From Anaerolineales bacterium (GTDB taxonomy: Bacteria > Chloroflexota > Anaerolineae > Anaerolineales > Villigracilaceae), in contig JAUXUL010000031.1 in the NCBI GenBank assembly GCA_030680795.1, positions 1-64,000 on the forward strand: a DNA stretch of 64,000 bases, given 5' to 3'. Under the pieces are notes generated by a model. The model searched no databases and was not told the origin of the DNA. It saw only the letters and a list, made by a program, of their open reading frames with translations. Of the stretch, positions 1-8,031 are shown in pieces. The stretch's first letter is position 1, and each line of letters starts with the position of its first letter. The position numbers and the translations under genes were made by a program.

Positions 1-19
1 TAATTTGGGGTGAACTCCC

Positions 20-115
20 AGACCCTAAAGGTTTTTCTGTCAGATTGGGTACTTTGCTGGCAAAATACGCTGTTCGACAAGATAATTTGGCCAGCGAGGG
101 AAACCTTTAGGGTCT
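20..115. repeat. Inverted repeat, AGACCCTAAAGGT family
   Basis: A perfect 15-bp inverted repeat has arms AGACCCTAAAGGTTT at 20-34 and AAACCTTTAGGGTCT at 101-115, with 66 bases between. The same core forms a tight hairpin inside leuS at 30605-30638, so this is a dispersed element rather than a local operator. Bases 1-285 hold no other feature I can support. Confidence 0.7.
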
Positions 116-285
116 CCGCCCCTGTTTTTTGAGAAGATACAAATTCGCGGCAAAATGCTCTTGCTTTGAGGTTTTGAATGGCGGATACAGACTTGTGGGT
201 AATCACCAGACCTGACGGAATTGACGGGCTATCCCAGTCGTGCTATGATGACACATCATTGCAATTATTTTCAAAGGAGTTATTA

Positions 286-1365
286 ATGAGTTTTGAATTT
301 ATCCTTCGTATTATCGGTATGATCGCACTGGCAGTTGCCGGGGGATTATGGGGGGTTGACTTCTCGCGGTTTTACAATCAAGAGGAAGCCATTCGCAACA
401 CCCTGCTCTTTAGCCTGGTCGGTGCGCTGGCGGGCTTGATCCTGACCCCCTACTTTACCACCCGCCCTGCGCGGGCGATGAAATCCCTGCTGGGACGCAT
501 GTCGGCGGAAAGTTTGTTTGCCGGTCTGACGGGTTTGGTCGTCGGCTTGTTGATCGCCGCATTGCTGGCATTTCCCCTTTCCCTTTTGCCCGAGCCATTT
601 GGTCAGATCCTGCCTTTTATTGGAGTATTGATATTTTCCTATTTTGGCGTTTCCCTGTTTGTCATGCGGCAGGGTGATATCATGGGCTTGGTCAGCGCCC
701 TGAGCGGACGTAATGAAGGCGGCGGCTCCTCCTCATGGACCAACCTCAACCGCACCATTTTGCTCGATACCAGTGTCATCATTGATGGGCGCGTGACCGA
801 TATTGCGCGGACAGGTTTCCTGCCCGGTACGCTGCTCATCCCCCGCTTCGTGCTGAACGAACTCCAGTACATTGCCGACTCCCCGGATGGCATGCGCCGC
901 CAGCGTGGACGCCGCGGCATGGAAGTGCTCGCAGAACTGCAAAAACTGCCCAACGTGCTCGTCCGCATCTCGGATATTAATGTGGAAGGCGTGCGCGAAG
1001 TGGACGACAAACTGGTGGTGCTTGGCAAGCAGCTCAAAAGCCCGATCCTCACCAACGACTACAACCTCAACCGCGTGGCGGAAATCCAGGGTGTGACCGT
1101 GCTCAACATCAACGAACTGGCGAATGCCGTCAAATCCGTCGTTTTACCGGGCGAAGGACTGCGCATCAACATCATGCAGGAAGGCAAGGAGCATGGTCAG
1201 GGCGTGGGTTACATGGACGACGGCACGATGGTCGTGGTCGAGAACGGCAAGGAATACATCGGCGAGTACATGGAAGTGAACATCACCAAAGTCCTGCAAA
1301 CCGCCGCCGGACGCATGATCTTCGGACGTGTGGATGAAGATAATAGCAAACGCGGGAAAAAGTAA
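286..1365 (+). CDS. Membrane-anchored PIN/TRAM domain protein (YacL-like)
   Basis: A 359-residue protein. About 130 N-terminal residues form four hydrophobic segments. A PIN nuclease fold follows, with acidic positions in LLDTSVIIDG and ILTNDYNLN. The C-terminus is a TRAM-like RNA-binding module (QGVGYMDDGTMVVVENG). The start at 286 is chosen over the in-frame ATG at 178 because AAAGGAG lies just upstream and the residues from 286 begin the first membrane helix. Family knowledge: YacL of Bacillus has this architecture and lies near cysS and rlmB, as here. PIN domains are usually metal-dependent RNases, but the substrate of this family is not known to me. A hairpin with a T tract follows the gene. 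Confidence 0.85.
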   Translation: MSFEFILRIIGMIALAVAGGLWGVDFSRFYNQEEAIRNTLLFSLVGALAGLILTPYFTTRPARAMKSLLGRMSAESLFAGLTGLVVGLLIAALLAFPLSLLPEPFGQILPFIGVLIFSYFGVSLFVMRQGDIMGLVSALSGRNEGGGSSSWTNLNRTILLDTSVIIDGRVTDIARTGFLPGTLLIPRFVLNELQYIADSPDGMRRQRGRRGMEVLAELQKLPNVLVRISDINVEGVREVDDKLVVLGKQLKSPILTNDYNLNRVAEIQGVTVLNINELANAVKSVVLPGEGLRINIMQEGKEHGQGVGYMDDGTMVVVENGKEYIGEYMEVNITKVLQTAAGRMIFGRVDEDNSKRGKK

Positions 1366-1397
1366 CCAGTAAACAGTAAACAGTGATCAGTAAACAG
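1366..1397. repeat. Short-word tandem array (CAGTAAACAGT)
   Basis: Immediately after the stop codon the words CCAGTAAACAGT, AAACAGTGATCAGT and AAACAG follow one another. The same wording recurs at 11123-11230. It is a degenerate tandem of about 7-base units, not a CRISPR-type repeat. Confidence 0.6.
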
Positions 1398-1420
1398 GGC
1401 GCGTGAAGCGTCCTGTTTTT
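1394..1420 (+). terminator. Intrinsic terminator after the PIN/TRAM gene
   Basis: Stem ACAGGGCGC (1394-1402), loop GTGAA, stem GCGTCCTGT (1408-1416) with one G-U pair, then a run of T. Confidence 0.7.
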
Positions 1421-1447
1421 GTTTTAATTCACAAGGTATACCCAGCG

Positions 1448-1497
1448 CGGTCACAAATTGCGCTTTTTCAGAGGGCGGAAAGCGCAATTTGTGACCG
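1448..1497. repeat. Perfect 19-bp inverted repeat upstream of cysS
   Basis: Arms CGGTCACAAATTGCGCTTT (1448-1466) and its exact complement (1479-1497) enclose a 12-base loop. A related half (GGCACAAATTGCACTTTT) lies at about 3022-3040 just after cysS, so cysS is bracketed by this sequence. There is no T tract, so a dispersed palindrome is more likely than a terminator. Confidence 0.65.
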
Positions 1498-1606
1498 TGG
1501 GCATTATGGGATAAAATAACCGCCATCGTCAATAACTTTTCGAAGCCTCTGCGCTTCTGAAACCTCTGGATCTTCGCACCTTTGAAACCTTTGTAAAAGA
1601 GAACTC

Positions 1607-3004
1607 ATGCTGAAAATCTACAACACCCTCACCCGCAAGACCGAAGAATTCAAAACCCTCGAACCGAATCTCGTCAAGATGTATGTCTGTGGCGTGACGG
1701 TTTATAACGACGCGCATGTCGGGCACGCCATGTCTGCCATCGTGTTCGATATCATCCGCCGCTATCTTGAATATCGCGGCTACACCGTCAGGCACGTCAT
1801 GAACTACACCGATGTGGACGACAAGATCATCAACCGCGCCAAACAACTCAACGAAGACCCGCTCAAACTTTCCCAACGCTACATCGAGGATTACGCAGCC
1901 GACCTCAAGAGTCTCAACGTTCTGCCTGCCACATCCTACCCGCAGGTTAGCAAGACCATGCCGCTCATCATCGAATTCATCGAAGGGCTGATCCAAAAAG
2001 AAAATGCCTACGCCGCCTCGAATGGTGACGTTTATTTCAGTGTGACCAGCGATGACGACTACGGCCGCCTCTCAGGCCGCAAGCTCGATGATATGCAGGC
2101 AGGCGCGCGCATCGAAGTCGGTGAAGCCAAAGACCACCCAATGGACTTCGCGCTTTGGAAAGCCGCCAAAGAAGGCGAAATCTCATGGGACAGCCCGTGG
2201 GGCAAAGGCCGCCCCGGCTGGCACATCGAATGCTCCGCCATGAACCTCGCCGAACTCGGCGAACAGATCGACATCCACGGCGGCGGCAATGACCTGATCT
2301 TCCCGCATCACGAAAACGAGATCGCACAAAGTGAAAGCTACACCGGCAAGGAATTCTCGCGCTACTGGATCCACAATGGCATGTTGCAGCTTGGCGGCGA
2401 GAAAATGTCCAAGTCACTCGGCAACATCGTCAGCATCAAGGAGTTTCTTTCGAAGCGTTCCTCCGATGTGATGCGCATGTTGGTCTTGAACGGAACTTAT
2501 CGCGCCCCGCTGTTGTTCAATGACGACACACTCGACGCCGCTGAAAAAAACGTCGAACGCCTCAAATCTGCGCTCAAGCCTGCCCCTCTCTCCGCAAAGG
2601 GACTCGCCGCTGATACAGTTTCCGCTCTCGCCGCTGCCAGCGAATCCGCCAAAACCAACTTCACCAACGCCATGGACAGTGACTTCAACACTGCGGGCGC
2701 CATTGCAGCCCTGTTCGAACTCTCCAAATTCATCAACACCGCCCGTGACAACGGCGCAACCAGCGAACAACTTACGGCGGCACAGGGTACGTTCCGCGAA
2801 CTGGCAGGTGTGCTTGGCTTGAAACTGGAAGATAAAAAAGGATCAAGCGAGCAGGAAGCGCAGGTCGATGCCTTGATCGCAGAGCGTAATGAAGCGCGCC
2901 AGCAAAAACAGTGGGCCCGTTCAGACCAGATCCGCGACCAATTAAAAGAGATGGGTGTCACCCTCGAAGACAGCAAGGATGGCACCACCTGGAAGTGGGG
3001 ATAA
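1607..3004 (+). CDS. cysS: Cysteinyl-tRNA synthetase
   Basis: A 465-residue class I aminoacyl-tRNA synthetase that charges tRNA-Cys in the cytoplasm. Visible motifs are the zinc and cysteine site (YVCGVTVYN near residue 27, GWHIECSAM near 209, FPHHENE near 234), a HIGH-type motif (HVGHAM near 36) and KMSKS (GEKMSKSLGN near 266). Length is normal for the family. The start follows GTAAAAGAGAACTC with only a weak ribosome site. The order PIN/TRAM - cysS - rlmB resembles the Bacillus yacL-cysS-rlmB neighbourhood. A second, broken copy of the last 16 codons lies at 3884-3934, beyond the following methyltransferase gene. Confidence 0.97.
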   Translation: MLKIYNTLTRKTEEFKTLEPNLVKMYVCGVTVYNDAHVGHAMSAIVFDIIRRYLEYRGYTVRHVMNYTDVDDKIINRAKQLNEDPLKLSQRYIEDYAADLKSLNVLPATSYPQVSKTMPLIIEFIEGLIQKENAYAASNGDVYFSVTSDDDYGRLSGRKLDDMQAGARIEVGEAKDHPMDFALWKAAKEGEISWDSPWGKGRPGWHIECSAMNLAELGEQIDIHGGGNDLIFPHHENEIAQSESYTGKEFSRYWIHNGMLQLGGEKMSKSLGNIVSIKEFLSKRSSDVMRMLVLNGTYRAPLLFNDDTLDAAEKNVERLKSALKPAPLSAKGLAADTVSALAAASESAKTNFTNAMDSDFNTAGAIAALFELSKFINTARDNGATSEQLTAAQGTFRELAGVLGLKLEDKKGSSEQEAQVDALIAERNEARQQKQWARSDQIRDQLKEMGVTLEDSKDGTTWKWG

Positions 3005-3105
3005 TTTTTGGACAGCACGGCGGCACAAATTGCACTTTTACGTTAACCCGTTTGCAAATTCAGCATAGTGGTACATAGGCAATTCTTTACCGGTAGGAGA
3101 ATATC

Positions 3106-3876
3106 ATGCCATCCCCCAGACAAATGTTTTGGAACTATTGGTACCAATACCTTAGCGGACGAATCGGCAGTGATGCTGTCACTTTTCTAAACTACGGTTA
3201 CTGGCCGCCAAAAGGGGAGACCCTGCCGCTTGACCCACAGGATGAGATCAATCGGCCTGCCATTCAGCTATATCATCATGTGGCGGGGGGCTGGCCGCTG
3301 GGCGGAAAAAAAGTACTCGAGGTCAGTTGCGGACATGGCGGTGGGGCTTCCTTTACCACCCGCTACCATCATCCAGATTCCTACACCGCCATTGACCAGA
3401 ATCCCAAAGCCATTGATTTTTGCCGCAAAACCCATGCCCCCTTGAACATTGACTTCCACACGGGCGACGCACAAGCGCTGGACTTCCCTGAAAACTCCTT
3501 CGACGCGGTCATCAATGTGGAGGCGTCCCACTGTTATCCGAGTCAGCAGGCTTTCTTTGCTTCAGCCCGTCGCGTGCTAAAACCCGGCGGAAGATTGCTG
3601 TATGCCGACTTCCGCCCGCGCGAGGAACTCTCGCAATGGGAGACTGACATCGCAGCCAATTTTCAGATCGCATCCAAAACAGATATTACCCCGCATGTGG
3701 TGAGCGCCTTGCAGCGCACCACAGACCGCTTCCGTACCCTCGCCCACCGCTTAGCTCCCAAAATCCTACATCCCATCATGGAAACCTTTGCCGGTGTGGA
3801 AGGCTCCACCATATACAATAGCTTCGTCAGCGGCGAGCGTGTATATCTATCGTTTCAACTGGTCAAATCTGCGTAA
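3106..3876 (+). CDS. Class I SAM-dependent methyltransferase
   Basis: A 256-residue cytoplasmic methyltransferase. Motif I is KKVLEVSCGHGGGASF near residue 70. The acidic ribose-binding position is in YTAIDQNPKAIDF, the motif IV region is FDAVINVEASHCYPSQ, and VLKPGGRLLYADF follows. This pattern matches small-molecule C- or O-methyltransferases of the UbiE/phthiotriol type, and the substrate cannot be read from sequence. The start has TAGGAGA six bases upstream. The gene sits alone between cysS and a cysS tail fossil, which suggests it arrived by recombination at the cysS 3' end. Confidence 0.85.
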   Translation: MPSPRQMFWNYWYQYLSGRIGSDAVTFLNYGYWPPKGETLPLDPQDEINRPAIQLYHHVAGGWPLGGKKVLEVSCGHGGGASFTTRYHHPDSYTAIDQNPKAIDFCRKTHAPLNIDFHTGDAQALDFPENSFDAVINVEASHCYPSQQAFFASARRVLKPGGRLLYADFRPREELSQWETDIAANFQIASKTDITPHVVSALQRTTDRFRTLAHRLAPKILHPIMETFAGVEGSTIYNSFVSGERVYLSFQLVKSA

Positions 3877-3883
3877 AGAACCC

Positions 3884-3934
3884 GGTGTGACGATTCAAGA
3901 TTGTAAAGATGGTACATAATGGCGGTGGGAGTAA
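3884..3934 (+). pseudogene. Fossil of a cysS 3' end
   Basis: Read from 3884 the codons give G V T I Q D C K D G T stop W R W E stop. This aligns without gaps to the last 16 residues of CysRS (G V T L E D S K D G T T W K W G stop), including the terminal stop position. One internal stop has replaced a Thr codon. It lies 77 bases before rlmB, where the cysS end would be if the methyltransferase gene were absent. Confidence 0.75.
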
Positions 3935-3964
3935 GCGCAAAACCCAAGTGAATCAGGTCAGATC

Positions 3965-3997
3965 AAGTGACTGTCACCTTTAAGGTGACAGTCACTT
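3965..3997. repeat. 33-base perfect palindrome before rlmB
   Basis: AAGTGACTGTCACCTT (3965-3980), a central T, then AAGGTGACAGTCACTT (3982-3997). The right arm runs directly into a TATAAT box. It could be an operator or a mobile palindrome. I have no second copy in the window. Confidence 0.6.
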
Positions 3998-4002
3998 ATA
4001 AT
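3997..4002 (+). promoter_or_regulatory. Putative -10 box of rlmB
   Basis: TATAAT ends 8 bases before the rlmB ATG, so transcription would begin at or next to the start codon. No good -35 is seen at the usual spacing. Confidence 0.4.
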
Positions 4003-4010
4003 CAGGAAAT

Positions 4011-4739
4011 ATGAAAGAATTCATCTACTCTCGTAATGCCGTACATGAAACCCTGCGCGCCGGGCGCAGGCAGATATTTTCCATCGAAATTGCCGAGGGG
4101 GCGCAGGAGAAAGGCACACTGGCGGAGATCGTCAAACTGGCAGAGCAGCAGAAGATCAAGGTCAACCGCGTGCCGCGCGGCAGGCTGGATAAGGTCAACC
4201 AGCATCATCAGGGTGTCATCGCTGAAGTGAGCGGCTACCCGTATTCGGACCTGGTCGAAATTCTGGATGGCATCAAAGACGAACCGCCGTTCATCCTTTT
4301 GCTTGACTCGTTGCAAGACCCACAGAATTTCGGCACGCTGATCCGCACGGCGGAGGCGGTGGGTGTGCATGGCATCATCATCCCGTTGGCGCGCTCGGTG
4401 GAAGTCACTCCGTCGGCGGTGAATGCGTCTTCGGGGGCGAGCGAGCACATGCTGATCGCCAAATCGAATCTCTCGCAGGCGATGGACGCTCTCAAGGATG
4501 CAGACATCTGGCTCGCAGGCTTGGACCAGGCCGGGGCGGAGGTCGAAGCGGGTTCACGTCATCTTAAAGGCGCTGTGGGACTCGTCGTCGGCTCTGAGGG
4601 CGAAGGTCTGCATGAACTCACGCGCAAGAAATGTGACATCGTTTTGAAGCTGCCGATGCGCGGAAAAATCGAATCACTCAATGCTGCCGTGGCGGGGTCG
4701 GTGGCGTTGTATCTGGCGTATCTAAACCGCACGAAATAA
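4011..4739 (+). CDS. rlmB: 23S rRNA guanosine-2'-O-methyltransferase RlmB type (TrmH/SpoU family)
   Basis: A 242-residue SPOUT-fold RNA ribose methyltransferase. The N-terminal substrate-binding domain is IYSRNAVHETLRAG. The knot motifs are LDSLQDPQNFGTLIRTAEA (motif 1), GLVVGSEGEGLHEL (motif 2) and LPMRGKIESLNAAVAGSVAL (motif 3). This is the RlmB/TrmH arrangement, and RlmB 2'-O-methylates a guanosine of 23S rRNA. The length agrees with the family. The context after cysS supports RlmB. The exact nucleotide modified cannot be confirmed from sequence. Confidence 0.92.
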   Translation: MKEFIYSRNAVHETLRAGRRQIFSIEIAEGAQEKGTLAEIVKLAEQQKIKVNRVPRGRLDKVNQHHQGVIAEVSGYPYSDLVEILDGIKDEPPFILLLDSLQDPQNFGTLIRTAEAVGVHGIIIPLARSVEVTPSAVNASSGASEHMLIAKSNLSQAMDALKDADIWLAGLDQAGAEVEAGSRHLKGAVGLVVGSEGEGLHELTRKKCDIVLKLPMRGKIESLNAAVAGSVALYLAYLNRTK

Positions 4740-4742
4740 CAT

Positions 4743-4831
4743 GTCGTTGCGAGGAGGGCTCGTGCTCTTCCCGACGAAGCAATCTCCCGCTTCAAAGAGG
4801 AGACTGCTTCGCAAAGAACGCTCGCAGCGAC
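4743..4831. repeat. Dispersed element with GTCATTGCGAG-type ends
   Basis: The element begins GTCGTTGCGAG (4743-4753) and ends CTCGCAGCGAC (4821-4831), inverted ends with one mismatch. Inside are ACGAAGCAATCTCC and GAGACTGCTTCGCAAAG, themselves partly inverted. A longer copy lies at 34918-35067. This repeat type is widespread in bacterial genomes. Confidence 0.75.
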
Positions 4832-4850
4832 ATTATCACAGGAGACAAAC

Positions 4851-6176
4851 ATGCCCAAGGGAACATATCATTTTCCAAAAGGATTTTTGTGGGGGACGGC
4901 GACGGCGTCGCATCAGGTGGAAGGCAATAACACGAACAACAATTGGCACGCGTGGGAAGAGGCGGGACACACCGTCCATAAATCTGGTCTGGCTGCCGAT
5001 TGGTGGGGCGGACGCTGGCGCGAGGATTTTGACCGCGCCGCCGAAACGGGACAGAATGCACATCGTTTTTCGATTGAGTGGAGCCGCGTCCAGCCGACGC
5101 CTGATCGTTGGGATGAGGAAGCCATCGAGAAATATCGCTCCATGCTGCGCGGACTGAGGGAACGCAATCTGACGGCTTTGGTTACGCTGCATCATTTTAC
5201 AGATCCGTTGTGGGTCAGCGAGAAGGGAGGATGGGAATCGGAAGAGATTGTTCCTTTATTCGATAAATATGTCCGCAAGATGGTGGATGCGTTGAAGGAA
5301 TACACCAACCTATGGGTAACCATCAACGAGCCGAATGTGTATGCGCTGAGCGGCTATGTGGCGGGAGCCTTCCCACCTGGCAAGCGGGATATCAAGTTGT
5401 CGATGCGTGTACTTGCCAACATGCTGCGCGGACATGCCGCTGCGTATCGTGCCATCCATGAGTTGCAACCCGAGGCGCGGGTTGGCTATGCCCTGCATTA
5501 TCGCCCGATGGTTCCGCGCTTGAGTTGGTCGCCGTTGGATATTGTGATGCGGAACATTCGTTACAGCGGTGTCAACATGGGCTTTCCGTCCGCGATCTCA
5601 ACAGGGGTGATGAAATCTCCTGTGGGTAATGTCAACATCCCCGAAGCCAAAGGCACGCAGGATTTCCTCGGCTTGAATTATTACTCGGTGGATACGGTCT
5701 GGTTTGATATCACCCGTCCCGGTGAATTATTCTCGAACAGCGGCTATCCCAAAAACGCCGACATGAGCGATACAAACTTCCTTGCCAACATCCCCGAAGG
5801 CATCTTCGACTCGATCAAGTGGATCACGCGCACCTATCCCAACCTGCCGATCATCATCACCGAGAACGGTGTGGAAGATTTTGACGATCACATCCGTCCG
5901 CGCTATCTGGCGGGGCATTTGCACCAGGTCTGGCGCGCGGTCAATTTCAACTGGCCGGTGAAGGGTTATTTCCACTGGTCACTGGTGGACAACTTCGAAT
6001 GGGAGCGCGGCTGGACTCAGCGCTTCGGCCTGTGGGGATTGGACCTGGATACGCAGAAGCGCATCCGCCGTCCTTCTGTTGATTTTTATGCAGAGATCTG
6101 CAAGGAGAATGGCATTTCATCCGAGATGGTGCAGAAGTATTGTCCTGAAGTGTTTGATAAATTATTTCCCTCTTGA
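4851..6176 (+). CDS. Family 1 glycoside hydrolase (beta-glucosidase type)
   Basis: A 441-residue GH1 TIM-barrel enzyme that probably hydrolyses beta-glucosides or beta-galactosides in the cytoplasm (no signal peptide). The N-terminal signature is FPKGFLWGTATASHQVEG. The acid/base Glu is in WVTINEPNVYA near residue 160, and the nucleophile Glu is in IIITENGVEDFDD near 337. FHWSLVDNFEWERGW supplies substrate-site residues. The ribosome site AGGAGA precedes the ATG. A terminator follows at 6185-6227. A decayed second copy of its C-terminus is found at about 7867-7973. Substrate specificity within GH1 is not readable. Confidence 0.93.
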   Translation: MPKGTYHFPKGFLWGTATASHQVEGNNTNNNWHAWEEAGHTVHKSGLAADWWGGRWREDFDRAAETGQNAHRFSIEWSRVQPTPDRWDEEAIEKYRSMLRGLRERNLTALVTLHHFTDPLWVSEKGGWESEEIVPLFDKYVRKMVDALKEYTNLWVTINEPNVYALSGYVAGAFPPGKRDIKLSMRVLANMLRGHAAAYRAIHELQPEARVGYALHYRPMVPRLSWSPLDIVMRNIRYSGVNMGFPSAISTGVMKSPVGNVNIPEAKGTQDFLGLNYYSVDTVWFDITRPGELFSNSGYPKNADMSDTNFLANIPEGIFDSIKWITRTYPNLPIIITENGVEDFDDHIRPRYLAGHLHQVWRAVNFNWPVKGYFHWSLVDNFEWERGWTQRFGLWGLDLDTQKRIRRPSVDFYAEICKENGISSEMVQKYCPEVFDKLFPS

Positions 6177-6184
6177 CTTCGTAG

Positions 6185-6227
6185 GGGCGAGACTTGTGCC
6201 ATGAAGTGGTATTATCTCGCCCTTTTT
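6185..6227 (+). terminator. Terminator after the GH1 gene
   Basis: GGGCGAGA (6185-6192) pairs with TCTCGCCC (6215-6222), followed by five T. A short inner pairing (CCA/TGG) extends the hairpin. Confidence 0.65.
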
Positions 6228-6231
6228 GACC

Positions 6232-6278
6232 TTGACAAATTAGAGTATTTACTCTAAAATAATAGAGTAAATACTCTA
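6232..6278 (+). promoter_or_regulatory. tetR promoter with two palindromic operator half-units
   Basis: TTGACA (6232-6237), exactly 17 bases, TAAAAT (6255-6260). Two 16-mers, TAGAGTATTTACTCTA (6241-6256) and TAGAGTAAATACTCTA (6263-6278), are exact reverse complements of each other and each is also nearly self-complementary. They overlap the spacer and -10 and reach to 12 bases before the tetR ATG. This is the expected layout for autorepression by a TetR-family dimer. Confidence 0.85.
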
Positions 6279-6290
6279 TAGGAAAATATC

Positions 6291-6869
6291 ATGGACACAC
6301 GTGAAAAAATATTGGATACCGCCCTTACCCTATTCAACAAGGAAGGCACAGCGGCTGTCAGCACCAACCATATTGCAGAAGCTGCAGGCATTAGCCCGGG
6401 AAATTTGTATTATCACTTTCATAACAAGCAGGAAATTATCCGTGAATTGTTTCAGCGCCTGAACATTATCTGGGAAACTCTGGAATCAATCCCGCAGGAT
6501 CATGCCCCGGTCATGGCCGATCTGAAAACGGTCATTGAAGCCAACTATAAGATCATCTGGCAATATCGTTTTCTATATCGCGAACTGGTCGCCCTGCTGC
6601 GTCAGGACACGGAACTGCGCACAAGCTTTCTTGCCGTTCGTCAGCGTGGGTTTGATGGGTTCCATGAACTGCTCCATATGTTTTCAGAGGCAGGCGTGCT
6701 TGATTTACCGGACGATCCAAAAGTCGTCAATGAACTTCAGGAAATATGCTGGCTGATCAGTGAATTTTGGCTCACCAATCTGGAGGTCAATGGACTCAAG
6801 GTGAATGAGGCGGAAATGCAGCGCGGCGTGAACTTAATATTTAGAGTCATCCAACCTTATCTTGCTTAA
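6291..6869 (+). CDS. TetR-family transcriptional repressor
   Basis: A 192-residue regulator. The N-terminal helix-turn-helix is ILDTALTLFNKEGTAAVSTN through IAEAAGISPGNLYYHFHNKQ. The rest is helical ligand/dimer domain, resembling the PF13972-type C-terminus. It most likely represses its own promoter through the double palindrome at 6241-6278 and, by co-transcription, the membrane protein gene that begins 11 bases after its stop. The inducing ligand is unknown. Start: TATAGGAAAATATC precedes the ATG. Confidence 0.9.
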   Translation: MDTREKILDTALTLFNKEGTAAVSTNHIAEAAGISPGNLYYHFHNKQEIIRELFQRLNIIWETLESIPQDHAPVMADLKTVIEANYKIIWQYRFLYRELVALLRQDTELRTSFLAVRQRGFDGFHELLHMFSEAGVLDLPDDPKVVNELQEICWLISEFWLTNLEVNGLKVNEAEMQRGVNLIFRVIQPYLA

Positions 6870-6879
6870 AGGAAATCAA

Positions 6880-7590
6880 ATGTCAACAAAACAATTTCGT
6901 CAGCTTACTGGTTTATTCTTTATCCTCGGCGCAATCCTGATCAACATTCCCTACACCCTGTTGATCATCAATTTCGATTATCCGGATATCCTGCGTTTTC
7001 CTGTCGAAGAGATCCTCACAAAATTCCAAGCAGGAGGCAGTACGTTGATATATACCTGGCTCGCCTTTGCCTGGGTTGGTTTACCGATGCTTTTCGGCAT
7101 GATCATGCTCAAGCGTGTTCTCGAAAAGGAAAATTCACCTTTTCTTGAAACTGCGACAACGATTGGCGTGATCGGTGCCATCGTTCAAGTCATTGGACTC
7201 TTACGCTGGGTCTTCGTGGTACCGATCATCTCCCGCCTCTATACCGACCCGTCAACTGCTTCGGCTACGAAAGAATCTCTTTCCGCCCTGTTCATGGCTG
7301 TGCATCAATATGGCGGCGTGATTCTGGGTGAACATATTGGTCAGATATTCACGATCCTTTGGTCAACTATGATCAGCGTGATCATTTACAGGTCAAGCCT
7401 GTTCAACAAATGGGTTGCATGGCTGGGCTGGGTGGCTTCCACAATTTATCTACTTGCCCAGACAGAGCTTTTCGCCACTGTCATCCCTGATTTTCCAGTT
7501 CTTGATTGGGCAGGGCTATATGGCAGCCTGTTATGGCTGGTCTGGGTGATCATTCTCGGCACCCATCTGGTCAAATATAAAGAACAATAA
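6880..7590 (+). CDS. Multi-pass membrane protein (DUF4386-like)
   Basis: A 236-residue integral membrane protein with about six hydrophobic segments, beginning FRQLTGLFFILGAILINIPY. The pattern, including HQYGGVILGEHIGQIFT and SSLFNKWVAWLGWVAS, resembles DUF4386-type proteins of unknown function. The ATG at 6880 is preferred to the one at 6862, which lies inside tetR, because AAAGGA sits seven bases upstream. It forms an operon with the tetR gene and is the likely regulated target. A terminator follows at 7606-7636. No transporter signature is recognised. Confidence 0.75.
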   Translation: MSTKQFRQLTGLFFILGAILINIPYTLLIINFDYPDILRFPVEEILTKFQAGGSTLIYTWLAFAWVGLPMLFGMIMLKRVLEKENSPFLETATTIGVIGAIVQVIGLLRWVFVVPIISRLYTDPSTASATKESLSALFMAVHQYGGVILGEHIGQIFTILWSTMISVIIYRSSLFNKWVAWLGWVASTIYLLAQTELFATVIPDFPVLDWAGLYGSLLWLVWVIILGTHLVKYKEQ

Positions 7591-7605
7591 TTTGAAATCA
7601 TCAAG

Positions 7606-7636
7606 AAGGCATGGAAGGAGATGTCCATGCCTTTTT
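7606..7636 (+). terminator. Terminator of the tetR operon
   Basis: AAGGCATGGA (7606-7615), an 8-base loop, TCCATGCCTT (7624-7633), then T residues. Confidence 0.8.
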
Positions 7637-7691
7637 GATTCACCCATATATGTAAAAGAAACTTTGTTCTACTATGATAAAATCGCCCTCT

Positions 7692-7973
7692 ATGACTCAC
7701 GCAGAACAGAACGCCTCCCAACTTCATGCCAAGCGTCGCAGGTGACGGCGGTCATCAACCTATTGGACGAAGGCAACACCGTTCCATTTATTGCCCGTTA
7801 TCGCAAGGAAATGACAGGCTCGCTCGACGATGAACAGATCCGCATCATCGCCGATGAACTCCTTTGCCTGCGCGGACTCGACCTGGATACGCAAAAGCGC
7901 TTCCGCCGTCCCAGCCTGGATCTGTATGCAGAAATATTGTCCCGAAGTATTTGAAAAGATATTTCCGTCGTAA
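7692..7973 (+). pseudogene. Chimeric fossil: tex 5' end joined to a GH1 3' end
   Basis: From ATG 7692 the reading M T H A E Q N A S Q L H A K R then shifts frame near 7730 into VTAVINLLDEGNTVPFIARY, the well-conserved N-terminus of the RNA-binding protein Tex. At about 7867 the sequence changes to GLDLDTQKRFRRPSLDLYAE. A further shift gives QKYCPEVFEKIFPS and a stop at 7971. The last two pieces match the C-terminus of the GH1 enzyme at 6038-6176 (GLDLDTQKRIRRPSVDFYAE, QKYCPEVFDKLFPS). About 36 bases are missing between the two GH1 pieces, between short GCAGA direct repeats. Not a functional gene. Confidence 0.8.
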
Positions 7974-7975
7974 TG

Positions 7976-8003
7976 TGTAGGGACACGGCGCCGCCGTGTC
8001 CCT
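7976..8003. repeat. Palindrome GTAGGGACACGGCG
   Basis: GTAGGGACACGGCG and its complement are separated by one base, followed by a partial third copy (GCCGTGTCCCTGC). It sits directly before the kinase start. Confidence 0.6.
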
Positions 8004-8031
8004 ACATTTATGCCGTGTCCCTGCATTTTTT

